NCBI RefSeq assembly: GCF_017939615.1
Contig: NZ_JAGKSR010000001.1
Coordinates: forward strand, 1,488,001-1,552,000
DNA: 64,000 nucleotides
Direction of reading: 5' to 3'
From: Microbacterium sp. BLY
GTDB taxonomy: Bacteria > Actinomycetota > Actinomycetes > Actinomycetales > Microbacteriaceae
Both the position numbers and the translations under genes were made by a program. The notes under the pieces were generated by a model. It searched no databases and was not told the DNA's origin. It saw nothing but the letters and a program-made list of their open reading frames with translations. The first letter of the stretch is position 1; every line of letters starts with the position of its first letter. Shown in pieces: positions 45,309-53,377 of the stretch.

Positions 45309-45935
45309 ATGTCGTCACCCGCCACCCGCAGCCGCGAGAACACGAAGGCGCGCCTGCTGGAGGCCGCCGCGCAGGTGTTCGCCGAGGTCGGCCTGGAGGG
45401 CGCCTCCGTCGAGGCCGTCTGCGAGCGCGCCGGTTTCACGCGCGGAGCCTTCTACTCGAACTTCGACTCCAAGGACGAGCTCTTCCTCACCCTCGCGGCG
45501 GGCGTGGCGGACTCCCGGGTCGCGGCCGTCCGGACCCGTGTCGAGCAGATGCGGGCCGATGGCGAGCTCGCCGACGACTGCGACCCGAAGGACCTCGTGC
45601 AGCAGATCATGGAGCTCGGAAGCGACGACCGGGTCGGCGTGATGCTGATGAGCGAGATCCGCATCCGGGCGCTGCGCGATCCGCGGTTCGGGGAGGCCTA
45701 TCTGACCCAGGAACGCGAGATGGTGGCGAGCATCGCGCGGATCGTGGAGGACATCGTGGAGGCGGCGGGGACGCTGCGCCTCCGCGTGCCCGCCGTCGAT
45801 GCGGCGCGCATGCTCATGATCCTCTGGGAGGGCATGACCGTCCGCGGCGCCATGGCCGGTCGCGACGACGCCGCGCTGCGGCACTCCGGAGGCGAAGAGC
45901 TCGGTCGCCTCGTGGAGCTCCTCGTCGAGTCCTAG
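45309..45935 (+). CDS. TetR/AcrR family transcriptional regulator
   Basis: A 208-residue repressor. The HTH is at about residues 15-60 (LLEAAAQVFAEVGLEGASVEAVCERAGFTRGAFYSNFDSKDEL, shown here as parts ending GAFYSNF); the C-terminal two-thirds is the ligand domain. It diverges from the MMPL-YhgE operon across the double dyad, so it probably represses both. A good SD (AGGAGG) precedes ATG 45309. The stop overlaps the menC stop (shared CTAG). Confidence 0.93.
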   Translation: MSSPATRSRENTKARLLEAAAQVFAEVGLEGASVEAVCERAGFTRGAFYSNFDSKDELFLTLAAGVADSRVAAVRTRVEQMRADGELADDCDPKDLVQQIMELGSDDRVGVMLMSEIRIRALRDPRFGEAYLTQEREMVASIARIVEDIVEAAGTLRLRVPAVDAARMLMILWEGMTVRGAMAGRDDAALRHSGGEELGRLVELLVES

Positions 45936-46918
45936 GCGCTGCGCGCCGCGAGCAGCTCGTGGTGACAGCGCGCCAGGCGGGCGGTCCACCACTCCCGACG
46001 CTCGTCCGCTGCGGCCAGTCGGGTGAGCGCTGCCGGGTCGGGGGACAGGCGTCCCACCGGGATCGCGCCGTCCACGGGGCGGAGGTCGGCGACGTCGTCC
46101 TGGAAGAGCGACGCGGTGCCCAGCCCGCAGTCGTAGTCGAGGACGGGGAGCGCCGCGGCCAGGGCGGCCCCCTGTGAGAGTCCGATCGCCGTGTCCAGCG
46201 CGCTGGAGACGACCGCGGGCAGGCCGGCCGCGGTGACGATCTGCAGGGCGTGCGTCAGCCCGCCGAGCGGCTGCGCCTTGATGACCACGATGTCCGCCGC
46301 GCCCGCGCGGGCGACAGCGAGAGGGTCGCCGGACTTGCGGATGCTCTCGTCGGCGGCGACCGGGATCCCCATGTAGGCGATGCGACGCCGCAGCTCGGCG
46401 AGCTCGGGCACGGACGCGCACGGCTGCTCGACGTACTCCAGATCGAAGGCGGCGAGCGCGTGCACCGCGTGCTCCGCTTCGTCGACGTTCCAGAGGCCGT
46501 TCGCATCGACCCGGATGCGCCCCTCGGGCCCCAGTGCCTCCCGGACGGCCTGCACGCGGGCGACGTCCTCCGCGAGGAGCTGTCCGGGCTCGGCGACCTT
46601 CACCTTCGCGGTGCGGCATCCGGCGAAGCGGGCGAGGACCTCGGGCACGCGCGCCGGCTCGACGGCGGGGACCGTGGCGTTGACGCGGACGTGGCGGCGC
46701 AGCGGTGCGGGCTGCGGCGCGTAGGCGTTGTCGATCGCCGCGGCCAGCCACGTCGCCGCCTCGGCGTCGTCGTACTCGACGAAGGGGGAGAACTCGGCCC
46801 AGCCTTCGGGCCCTTCGAACAAGAGGGCCTCGCGGGTGTCCACCCCGCGGAAACGGGTGTGCATCGGAAGGGCGACGACGCGGGCGGAATCGAGGAGCTC
46901 CGTGAGGGCGGGGATCAT
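45932..46918 (-). CDS. menC: o-Succinylbenzoate synthase
   Basis: A 328-residue enolase-superfamily enzyme forming o-succinylbenzoate in menaquinone synthesis. Catalytic residues sit in KVKVAEPG (Lys), RVDANGLW (Asp), EQPC (Glu), AADESI (Asp) and VIKAQPLGG (Lys). The start is ATG 46918 rather than an upstream ATG; CACAAT (46925-46930, minus) ends 6 nt before it. It is on the opposite strand from menB and menE. Confidence 0.92.
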   Translation of the reverse strand: MIPALTELLDSARVVALPMHTRFRGVDTREALLFEGPEGWAEFSPFVEYDDAEAATWLAAAIDNAYAPQPAPLRRHVRVNATVPAVEPARVPEVLARFAGCRTAKVKVAEPGQLLAEDVARVQAVREALGPEGRIRVDANGLWNVDEAEHAVHALAAFDLEYVEQPCASVPELAELRRRIAYMGIPVAADESIRKSGDPLAVARAGAADIVVIKAQPLGGLTHALQIVTAAGLPAVVSSALDTAIGLSQGAALAAALPVLDYDCGLGTASLFQDDVADLRPVDGAIPVGRLSPDPAALTRLAAADERREWWTARLARCHHELLAARSA

Positions 46919-46970
46919 GACCCCATTGTGCGCCACCTGGTGGGTGCGCATGGCGCACGTATATGTGTCG

Positions 46971-47000
46971 TTGACAATGGTGTGTGACGCACAGTAATGT
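46971..47000 (+). promoter_or_regulatory. Predicted promoter of the PadR gene, with nearby dyad
   Basis: TTGACA (46971-46976) and TAATGT (46995-47000) are 18 bp apart, the best consensus match in the window. The -10 ends 7 nt before the PadR ATG. A GTGCGC-ATG-GCGCAC dyad at 46944-46958 sits between menC and the PadR gene and could be an operator. Confidence 0.65.
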
Positions 47001-47007
47001 GGAGGGC

Positions 47008-47340
47008 ATGAACGAGACGCTCGACACGCATCTGCAGGAGCTGCGCCGCGGCACCGTGGTGCTCGCCTGCCTGCAGCTCCTGCGCACCCCCGGCTACGGG
47101 TACAGCCTGCTCGAGCAGCTCGAGCAGCGCGGGTTCGCGACCGACGCGAACACGCTCTACCCCCTGCTGCGGCGTCTGGAGAAGCAGGAGTACCTGACGA
47201 GCGAGTGGAACACGGACGAGGCCCGGCCCCGCAAGTTCTACCGCACCTCCGAGGCCGGCGTCCGCCTGGCCGACACCCTCACCGACGAATGGCGCGCGCT
47301 CACCGCAGCGATCGCCTCCCTCACCCCCGAGGAGAACTGA
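47008..47340 (+). CDS. PadR family transcriptional regulator
   Basis: A 110-residue winged-helix repressor typical of the PadR-s1 type: RRGTVVLACLQLLRTPGYGYSLLEQLEQRG, then TLYPLLRRLEKQEYLTSEW and PRKFYRTSEAG. PadR proteins of this size usually control the membrane gene they precede. The next gene starts one base past its stop. GGAGGG precedes ATG 47008 although the -10 lies 7 nt upstream. Confidence 0.92.
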   Translation: MNETLDTHLQELRRGTVVLACLQLLRTPGYGYSLLEQLEQRGFATDANTLYPLLRRLEKQEYLTSEWNTDEARPRKFYRTSEAGVRLADTLTDEWRALTAAIASLTPEEN

Positions 47341-47341
47341 C

Positions 47342-48304
47342 ATGCCCCCCACGGCCACTCTCACCGAGCGCTACATCAGCGCCACCGTCCGCAGCCTCGC
47401 CCCCGAGGCGCAGGACGAGGTCCGTGCCGAACTGGAAGCCGCCATCGCCGACGCCGTCGACGCCCGGCGCGAGCTGGGCGAGAACCCGGAGGAGGCGGAA
47501 CGCGCCGTCCTCACCGACCTCGGCGATCCGGGCATCCTCGCGGCCGGGTACGCCGACCGGCCCCTGCACCTCATCGGGCCGCGGTACTACCTCACCTGGT
47601 GGCGGCTGCTGAAGCTGCTCCTGTTCATCGTGCCGCCGTTCGCGGCGATCGGAGTCGCGATCGGCCAGCTCATCAGCGGCGGAGGCCCGGGCGAGGTGAT
47701 CGGTGCGATCGTCTCGGTCACCCTGTCCGTCATCGTGCACCTGTGCTTCTGGGTCACGCTCGTCTTCGTCGTGCTGGAGCGCACCGGCGCCGACACGGGC
47801 GTGCGCTGGAACGTCGACCAGCTCCCGGAGCCGACCGAAAACGGGGCCGCCCGCGCCGACGTGATCGCCTCGCTCGTCTTCCTCCTGGCCGGGATCGGTG
47901 CGATCGTGTGGGACGCGACGTTCGGCTTCTTCCCCACCGGTGGCGAGCCGATCCCGATCCTGGCGCCCCGCCTCTGGCCGGTGGGCATCGCCATCCTCGT
48001 CGCGCTCATGATCGCGGAAGCGGTGCTGGCGATCGTCATCTATGCGCGACGACGCTGGACCGTCGCCGCCGCCGTCGTGAACACCGTCCTGGCGGTCGCC
48101 TTCGCCGCCTGGGCGCTCACGCTGCTCCTGCAGGGAGAACTGCTCAATCCGGCCTTCCTGGAGTTCGTGTTCGCGGACAACGGGGTCGAGCCCGACACGA
48201 TGCGCGTGCTCACCGTGATCACCGCCGTCTGCCTCGTGGCCTTCCCGCTCTGGGACATCGTCGACGGCTGGATGAAGACGGCCCGCGCCCGGGGAATAGG
48301 CTGA
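47342..48304 (+). CDS. HAAS-domain (permease prefix 1) membrane protein
   Basis: A 320-residue protein. Residues 1-75 form a HAAS/DUF1700-like helical domain (LTERYISATVRSLAPEAQDEVRAEL, then DLGDPGILAAGYADRP), a unit often paired with PadR regulators. The remainder has about six spans. The pair with PadR is typical of small regulated membrane modules. Its stop overlaps the -10 of menB; the function is unknown. Confidence 0.82.
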   Translation: MPPTATLTERYISATVRSLAPEAQDEVRAELEAAIADAVDARRELGENPEEAERAVLTDLGDPGILAAGYADRPLHLIGPRYYLTWWRLLKLLLFIVPPFAAIGVAIGQLISGGGPGEVIGAIVSVTLSVIVHLCFWVTLVFVVLERTGADTGVRWNVDQLPEPTENGAARADVIASLVFLLAGIGAIVWDATFGFFPTGGEPIPILAPRLWPVGIAILVALMIAEAVLAIVIYARRRWTVAAAVVNTVLAVAFAAWALTLLLQGELLNPAFLEFVFADNGVEPDTMRVLTVITAVCLVAFPLWDIVDGWMKTARARGIG

Positions 48305-48309
48305 AGACC

Positions 48310-49266
48310 GTGACCGATGCCTTCGTCTCCGACCTCTTCGACCCCGCTGAGTGGGAGCTCGCGCCCGGCGCCGAGCACTACACCGACATCACCGCGCACG
48401 TCAGTCGCGACGGCGGGGTCGCCCGGATCGCGTTCCACCGGCCGGAGGTGCGCAACGCCTTCCGCCCGCACACCGTGGACGAGCTCTACCGCGCGCTCGA
48501 CATCGCCCGCCAGGACGCCCGCATCGGGGCGGTGCTGCTGACCGGCAACGGCCCGAGCCCCAAGGACGGCGGGTGGGCGTTCTGCTCCGGTGGCGACCAG
48601 CGCATCCGCGGCCGCGACGGGTACAGGTACGCTTCGACAGGCTCAGCGACCCAGGGGGAAGGCGCAGCGACCCAGGGGGAAGCGGCGGCCCCGGGGGGAG
48701 CGGCCCCGGCCGTCGGGCGGCTGCACATCCTCGAGGTGCAGCGACTGATCCGGTTCATGCCGAAGGTCGTCATCGCGGTCGTCCCTGGCTGGGCGGCCGG
48801 CGGCGGGCACTCGCTGCACGTGGTGTGCGACCTGACGATCGCGTCGGCCGAGCACGGGCGTTTCAAGCAGACCGATGCCGACGTCGGCAGCTTCGACGCC
48901 GGGTACGGCTCCGCCTACATGGCCCGCCAGACCGGTCAGAAGTTCGCCCGCGAGGTGTTCTTCCTCGCCGAGGAGTACTCGGCGCAGCGGGCGTACGAGG
49001 CCGGTGCGGTGAACCGCGTGGTGCCGCACGCCGAGCTCGAACGCGAGGCGCTGAAGATGGCGCGCACGGTGCTGACGAAGTCCCCGACGGCGATCCGGAT
49101 GCTCAAGTTCGCCTTCAACGCCGTCGATGACGGGCTCGTCGGCCAGCAGGTGTTCGCCGGCGAGGCCACCCGCCTCGCCTACGGCACGGACGAGGCCGTG
49201 GAGGGCCGCGACTCCTTCCTGGAGAAGCGCGACCCGGACTGGTCGTCCTTCCCCTGGCACTACTGA
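48310..49266 (+). CDS. menB: 1,4-Dihydroxy-2-naphthoyl-CoA synthase
   Basis: A 318-residue crotonase-fold enzyme of menaquinone synthesis. The oxyanion and active-site parts are AFCSGGDQRIRGRDGY, VVPGWAAGGGHSLHVVCD and the C-terminal DPDWSSFPWHY. Between RDGYRY and GRLHILEVQRL it carries an Ala/Gly/Ser/Thr-rich stretch (about residues 108-138) longer than usual, encoded by a repeat-derived sequence at 48631-48682. TAGGCT (48297-48302) ends 7 nt before the GTG at 48310. Confidence 0.95.
   Translation: MTDAFVSDLFDPAEWELAPGAEHYTDITAHVSRDGGVARIAFHRPEVRNAFRPHTVDELYRALDIARQDARIGAVLLTGNGPSPKDGGWAFCSGGDQRIRGRDGYRYASTGSATQGEGAATQGEAAAPGGAAPAVGRLHILEVQRLIRFMPKVVIAVVPGWAAGGGHSLHVVCDLTIASAEHGRFKQTDADVGSFDAGYGSAYMARQTGQKFAREVFFLAEEYSAQRAYEAGAVNRVVPHAELEREALKMARTVLTKSPTAIRMLKFAFNAVDDGLVGQQVFAGEATRLAYGTDEAVEGRDSFLEKRDPDWSSFPWHY
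48631..48682 (+). repeat. In-frame repeat insertion inside menB
   Basis: The stretch starts with GCTTCGACAGGCTCAGCGAC (48631-48650), a motif I recognise as a dispersed repeat in Microbacteriaceae and other genomes. An 18-bp unit, CAGCGACCCAGGGGGAAG, then occurs at 48644-48661 and 48665-48682, 21 bp (7 codons) apart, so the frame is kept. Confidence 0.7.
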
Positions 49267-49293
49267 GACCGCACGAGCGAGACGGAGCTCACC

Positions 49294-50445
49294 GTGACCG
49301 CGCTGATCCCGACCGACGCCGACGACACCACGCTCCTCCGGCAGGCGCTGGTCCGGGCGCTCGACGAGGGGCCGGCTCTCGGCTTCGGGATGCTCGCCGA
49401 TGCGCCGTCCGAGGTGGACGACGGCATCGCGGCGGTGATCGCGACCTCGGGATCCAGCGGCATCCCGAAGCGGGTGGCGCTGAGCGGCGAGGCGCTGCGG
49501 GCGAGCGCGGCCGCGACTGCCGAGCGGATCGGCAGCGGGCGCTGGCTGCTCGCGCTTCCGGCCGGGTACGTCGCCGGGCTCCAGGTGATGGTGCGGTCGA
49601 TCCTCGCGGGCACCGAGCCCGCCCGGATCGAGGGGCGGTTCACCCCGCGCGCGTTCGCCGAGGCGTCGCGCGACCTGCAGCGCGCCACCGCCGCGGGCGT
49701 GGTGCCCGCGCTCTACACCTCGCTCGTCCCGGCGCAGATCGCGACGCTGCTCGACGCGACAGACGAGCCGGGAGTGCTCGCCGCGCTGCGGGCGTACGAG
49801 GCGATCCTCGTCGGCGGCCAGGCGCTCCCTGAGCCGCTGCGCGAACGGGCGGCCGACGTCGGCGTCCGCCTCGTGCGCACCTACGGCTCCACCGAGACGA
49901 GCGGGGGCTGCGTGTACGACGGCGTCGCGCTCGACACCGTGCAGGTGCGGGCGGTGGACGGCGAGCTCCGCATCGCGGGGCCGCTGCTGGCGGAGGGATA
50001 CCTCGGCGATCCGGCGCTGACCGCGCGCACATTCGTCCGGGACGAGCACGGGATCCGCTGGTACCGGACCGGCGACCTCGGACTCGTCGAGGACGGCGTC
50101 GTGCGTGTGCACGGCCGCGCGGACAACGTGATCGTCTCGGGCGGGATCAACATCTCCCTCGACCGGGTCGAGCGCATCGTGCGGACGATCCCCGGACTGC
50201 ATCAGGCGGTGGTCGTGGGGGTGCCGGATGAGCGCTGGGGGGAGGCCTCGGTCATCGTCGCCGCGCGCGGAGAGGCGCTCCGCCGCAGCGAGTCGGAGCA
50301 ACTCGCCCACGCCAGGGAGGCCGTGGCCCGGGAGATCGGCGCCGCCGCCCGTCCGTCGCGCCTGATCCTCGTGGACGAGCTCGACCTCCTCTCCTCCGGC
50401 AAGCCCGACCGCGAAGCGATCCGCCGCATGGTGTCGTCGCTCTAG
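49294..50445 (+). CDS. menE: o-Succinylbenzoate-CoA ligase (AMP-dependent)
   Basis: A 383-residue adenylate-forming ligase activating o-succinylbenzoate for MenB. Motifs are ATSGSSGIPKRVAL (phosphate loop), YGSTETSGG, WYRTGDLG and GRADNVIVSGG. It is shorter than enteric MenE (about 450), as in many actinobacteria, and keeps the C-terminal Lys region SSGKPDREAIRR. The start GTG 49294 lies 27 bp past the menB stop. The order menB-menE supports the assignment. Confidence 0.93.
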   Translation: MTALIPTDADDTTLLRQALVRALDEGPALGFGMLADAPSEVDDGIAAVIATSGSSGIPKRVALSGEALRASAAATAERIGSGRWLLALPAGYVAGLQVMVRSILAGTEPARIEGRFTPRAFAEASRDLQRATAAGVVPALYTSLVPAQIATLLDATDEPGVLAALRAYEAILVGGQALPEPLRERAADVGVRLVRTYGSTETSGGCVYDGVALDTVQVRAVDGELRIAGPLLAEGYLGDPALTARTFVRDEHGIRWYRTGDLGLVEDGVVRVHGRADNVIVSGGINISLDRVERIVRTIPGLHQAVVVGVPDERWGEASVIVAARGEALRRSESEQLAHAREAVAREIGAAARPSRLILVDELDLLSSGKPDREAIRRMVSSL

Positions 50446-50533
50446 CCCGTCGACCCACCCCTTTCGCGCCGCCCCGGCCCCTTACGGACGCCCGGAAGAG
50501 GCCGGGACGCACGGAGAGGGGTGGGTCGACGGG
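50446..50533. repeat. Palindromic 80-bp element, copy 1
   Basis: CCCGTCGACCCACCCCT (50446-50462) pairs with AGGGGTGGGTCGACGGG (50517-50533); a second stem CCCGGCC/GGCCGGG lies inside. It is 3' of menE and just upstream of the methyltransferase gene. An equally long relative lies at 53209-53291. Confidence 0.85.
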
Positions 50534-50550
50534 AGTGCCAGACTGAGCGC

Positions 50551-51342
50551 ATGGCCTCGTACACGCATGGACACCACGAATCCGTCCTCCGCTCGCACAA
50601 CGTGCGGGACATCGCGAACTCGGCCGCCTACCTTCGACCGCACCTCCACGCGGACACGCGGCTGCTGGACGTGGGCGCGGGGCCCGGATCGATCACCGTC
50701 GACTTCGCCGGCGTCGTCGCGCACGTGACCGCGACCGAGATCGACGACTCCGCTCTCGCCCTCTCCCGCGCTCTCGCCGCCGAGCGCGGCCTCACGAACA
50801 TCGCGTTCTCCGTCGAGGACGTGCACGCCCTGAGCTTCCCGGACGACAGCTTCGACGTCGTGCATGCGCATCAGGTGCTGCAGCACGTCGCCGACCCGGT
50901 GCAGGCGCTGCGGGAGATGCGCCGGGTGGCGGTGCCCGGCGGACTCGTGGCCGCCCGGGACGCGGACTACGCGGGATTCCTGTGGTTCCCGGTCATCCCG
51001 GCGCTCGACCGGTGGCTCGCGCTGTATCGGGCCGCGGCCCGAGCCAACGGCGGAGAACCGGACGCCGGACGGCGTCTGCTCTCGTGGGCGCGGGCGGCGG
51101 GGTTCACGGAGGTCGCGGCGACGGCGTCCACCTGGTGCTACGCGACGCCGGCCGAGCGCGAGTGGTGGGGCGGCCTGTGGGCCGACCGCATCCTCGAGTC
51201 GGCCCTGGCGCGGCAGCTGGTGGACCAGGACCTGGCGACCGCGGCCGATCTGCACGAGATCAGCGACGCCTGGAAGCGCTGGGCCGACGAGGGCGACGGC
51301 TGGTTCCTCGTGCCGCACGGGGAGATCCTCGCCCGCGCCTGA
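50551..51342 (+). CDS. Class I SAM-dependent methyltransferase
   Basis: A 263-residue methyltransferase. Motif I is LLDVGAGPGSITVDFAG (residues about 41-57), followed by an acidic ATEIDDS, and VVHAHQVLQHVADPVQAL near residue 110. The UbiE-like arrangement suggests a small-molecule target, but it is not the menaquinone methyltransferase MenG, and its target is unknown. CAGACT (50539-50544) ends 6 nt before ATG 50551. Confidence 0.88.
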   Translation: MASYTHGHHESVLRSHNVRDIANSAAYLRPHLHADTRLLDVGAGPGSITVDFAGVVAHVTATEIDDSALALSRALAAERGLTNIAFSVEDVHALSFPDDSFDVVHAHQVLQHVADPVQALREMRRVAVPGGLVAARDADYAGFLWFPVIPALDRWLALYRAAARANGGEPDAGRRLLSWARAAGFTEVAATASTWCYATPAEREWWGGLWADRILESALARQLVDQDLATAADLHEISDAWKRWADEGDGWFLVPHGEILARA

Positions 51343-51396
51343 CGGATACATCCCGCGACGGATGCCGCCTCCCGTGTGCTCGCGTAGCGTGGGGGA

Positions 51397-52575
51397 GTGA
51401 TCCGTCCGCTGTCCCGCGCCGGCCTCGTCCTCGACATCGTCGGGGCGGCGCTGCTCTTCGTGCTCCTGACGCCGCTCAGCGTCGTCTTCTACGCGCCCCA
51501 ACCGGAGCAGGGCACCTCGGCGGTCAACGTCATCGGCCTGGTGGCCTCGTCGGTGTTCCTCTTCGGCGGCGTCGCGATCGGACGGCTCGCACCCGGGCTC
51601 GCGCTCGCCGCCGCCTGGGCCGGGGCCATCGTGCAGATGCTCGCCGACTTCGGGCCGCTGCCGAGCGACTTCGCGATCCTCCTCGTGCTGTACGCGACCG
51701 CCGCGTGGGGCACCCGCCGCGTGCTGTGGTGGGGCTTCGGCTCGGTGATCGCCGGGGGGATCGTCGCTTCGCTCTACATGGTGTTCGTCGGTGGAGTGCG
51801 GTTCGGCTCCGGCAGCGGATGGGAGCTCGTGACGGGCGGCACCCTGCTCCTGTCGGCCTCGATCATGGCGCTCGGGTTCGCGTGGGTCTGCGGACTCCTC
51901 TGGCGCGTCGTCCTGCGCAACCGCCGGACCCGGTCCGCACAGCTGCAGGCGGAGGCGCTGGCGGCCGAGGAGCAGGAGCGGGTGCGCATCGCCCGGGACA
52001 TGCACGACGTCGTCGCGCACTCGCTTGCGGTGGTCATCGCCCAGGCCGACGGTGCCCGATACGCCGCGGCCGTCAAACCGGAGATGGCGACGGAGGCGCT
52101 GGGCACGATCGCGCAGACCGCCCGCGGCGCGTTGAGCGACGTGCGGATGCTCCTCACCCAGCTGCGGCACCGGCAGGGCGACGGCCCGCAGCCCACCCTC
52201 GCCGATCTCGAGGCGCTGTTCGCACAGGTGCGGCAGGCCGGCATCGAGCCGCGGGTCACGGTCGACCCGATGCCGCCCGGAGAGCCGCCGGGTGCCATCC
52301 AGCTCGCCGTCTACCGGATCCTGCAGGAGGCCCTGACCAACGCGATCCGGCACGGCGACGGCGCGGTGGACGTGCATCTCGCGTGGCTGCCGGATCGGGT
52401 GGACATCGAGGTGCGCAACGCGGTGTCCGCCGACGGGACGTCCTCGGCCCCCGGCGGGCACGGTCTCATCGGCATGAGGGAGCGCGCGCAGCTCGTGGGC
52501 GGTAGTCTGCAAGCCGAGCGCCGTGGTGCGGAGTTCGTCGTCCAGAGCAGCCTTCCGATCGGAGCCCCGCAGTGA
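51397..52575 (+). CDS. Sensor histidine kinase (HisKA_3, NarL-type partner)
   Basis: A 392-residue membrane kinase. Residues about 8-170 hold five or six spans; no separate outside sensor domain is seen, so it may sense the membrane. The phosphorylated His lies in RIARDMHDVVAHSL (about residue 202), and the HATPase region runs to the end with ILQEALTNAIRHGDG and GHGLIGMRERA. TAGCGT (51385-51390) ends 6 nt before GTG 51397. The stop overlaps the response regulator (GTGA). Confidence 0.92.
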   Translation: MIRPLSRAGLVLDIVGAALLFVLLTPLSVVFYAPQPEQGTSAVNVIGLVASSVFLFGGVAIGRLAPGLALAAAWAGAIVQMLADFGPLPSDFAILLVLYATAAWGTRRVLWWGFGSVIAGGIVASLYMVFVGGVRFGSGSGWELVTGGTLLLSASIMALGFAWVCGLLWRVVLRNRRTRSAQLQAEALAAEEQERVRIARDMHDVVAHSLAVVIAQADGARYAAAVKPEMATEALGTIAQTARGALSDVRMLLTQLRHRQGDGPQPTLADLEALFAQVRQAGIEPRVTVDPMPPGEPPGAIQLAVYRILQEALTNAIRHGDGAVDVHLAWLPDRVDIEVRNAVSADGTSSAPGGHGLIGMRERAQLVGGSLQAERRGAEFVVQSSLPIGAPQ

Positions 52576-53207
52576 TCAGAGTCGTGCTGGTGGACGACCA
52601 GGCGCTGTTCCGGGCCGGGATCCGCATGCTCGTGGCCTCGCAGCCCGACCTCGAGGTCGTCGGCGAGGCCGGCGACGGGCGGGAGGCGCTCGACGTCGTC
52701 GCGGCGACAAGGCCCGACGTCGTGCTCATGGACATCCGGATGCCGGTGATGGACGGGCTGACCGCGACCGCCGAGATCCTGGCGCGTCCGGAGCCGCCGC
52801 GCATCGTCATGCTCACCACGTTCGATCTGGACGAGGCCGCGGCGCGGGCCATCCGCCAGGGCGCGAGCGGCTTCCTCCTCAAGGACGCCGACCCGGAGTT
52901 CCTGCTCGCGGCGATCCGCACGGTGCACGCGGGGTCGAGCGTCATCGCGGCCTCGGCGACCAGGGAGCTGTTCGAGCACTTCGCGGAGGCGCCGAAGCCG
53001 GTGCCGCCGCAGTACGCGGAGCTGACGGAGAGGGAGCGGGAGATCTTCGCGCTCGCCGCGCGCGGCCTCTCGAACGCCGAGATCGCGGCGCGGGAGTTCC
53101 TCAGCGAGGCGACGGTGAAGACGCACATCAGCCGCATCCTCACGAAGCTCGCCCTCCGCGACCGCGTGCAGCTTGTGGTCTTCGCGTTCGAGCACGGTCT
53201 CGCCTGA
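52572..53207 (+). CDS. LuxR/NarL-type response regulator
   Basis: A 211-residue DNA-binding regulator. The receiver has VVLVDDQALFRAG and the phosphorylation site PDVVLMDIRMPVMDG (Asp about 54), with Thr and Lys later (MLTTFDLDEAA, FLLKDADPEF). The LuxR HTH is LTEREREIFALAARGLSNAEIA and ATVKTHISRILTKL. The upstream kinase is its partner; the ABC genes next door are plausible targets. Confidence 0.96.
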   Translation: MIRVVLVDDQALFRAGIRMLVASQPDLEVVGEAGDGREALDVVAATRPDVVLMDIRMPVMDGLTATAEILARPEPPRIVMLTTFDLDEAAARAIRQGASGFLLKDADPEFLLAAIRTVHAGSSVIAASATRELFEHFAEAPKPVPPQYAELTEREREIFALAARGLSNAEIAAREFLSEATVKTHISRILTKLALRDRVQLVVFAFEHGLA

Positions 53208-53208
53208 C

Positions 53209-53291
53209 CCCGACCCACCCCCTTCCGGTCGCCCCGGCCCTCTGCGGGCCGCCGTAAGAGGCCGGGATGAACGCAAAGGGGTGGGTCGAGA
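53209..53291. repeat. Palindromic 80-bp element, copy 2
   Basis: CGACCCACCCC (53211-53221) pairs with GGGGTGGGTCG (53278-53288); the inner CCCGGCC and GGCCGGG are kept. Without gaps, 64 of 80 positions equal copy 1. It lies 3' of the response regulator gene. A further GCGGGA-TGC-TCCCGC hairpin is at 53320-53334. Confidence 0.85.
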
Positions 53292-53377
53292 GGAGAGGCG
53301 GGATCATCCTCGCGATGTAGCGGGATGCTCCCGCAGGGCGACGCGGGGGACGGGAGCGCGGAAATAGCGTCGTCATC

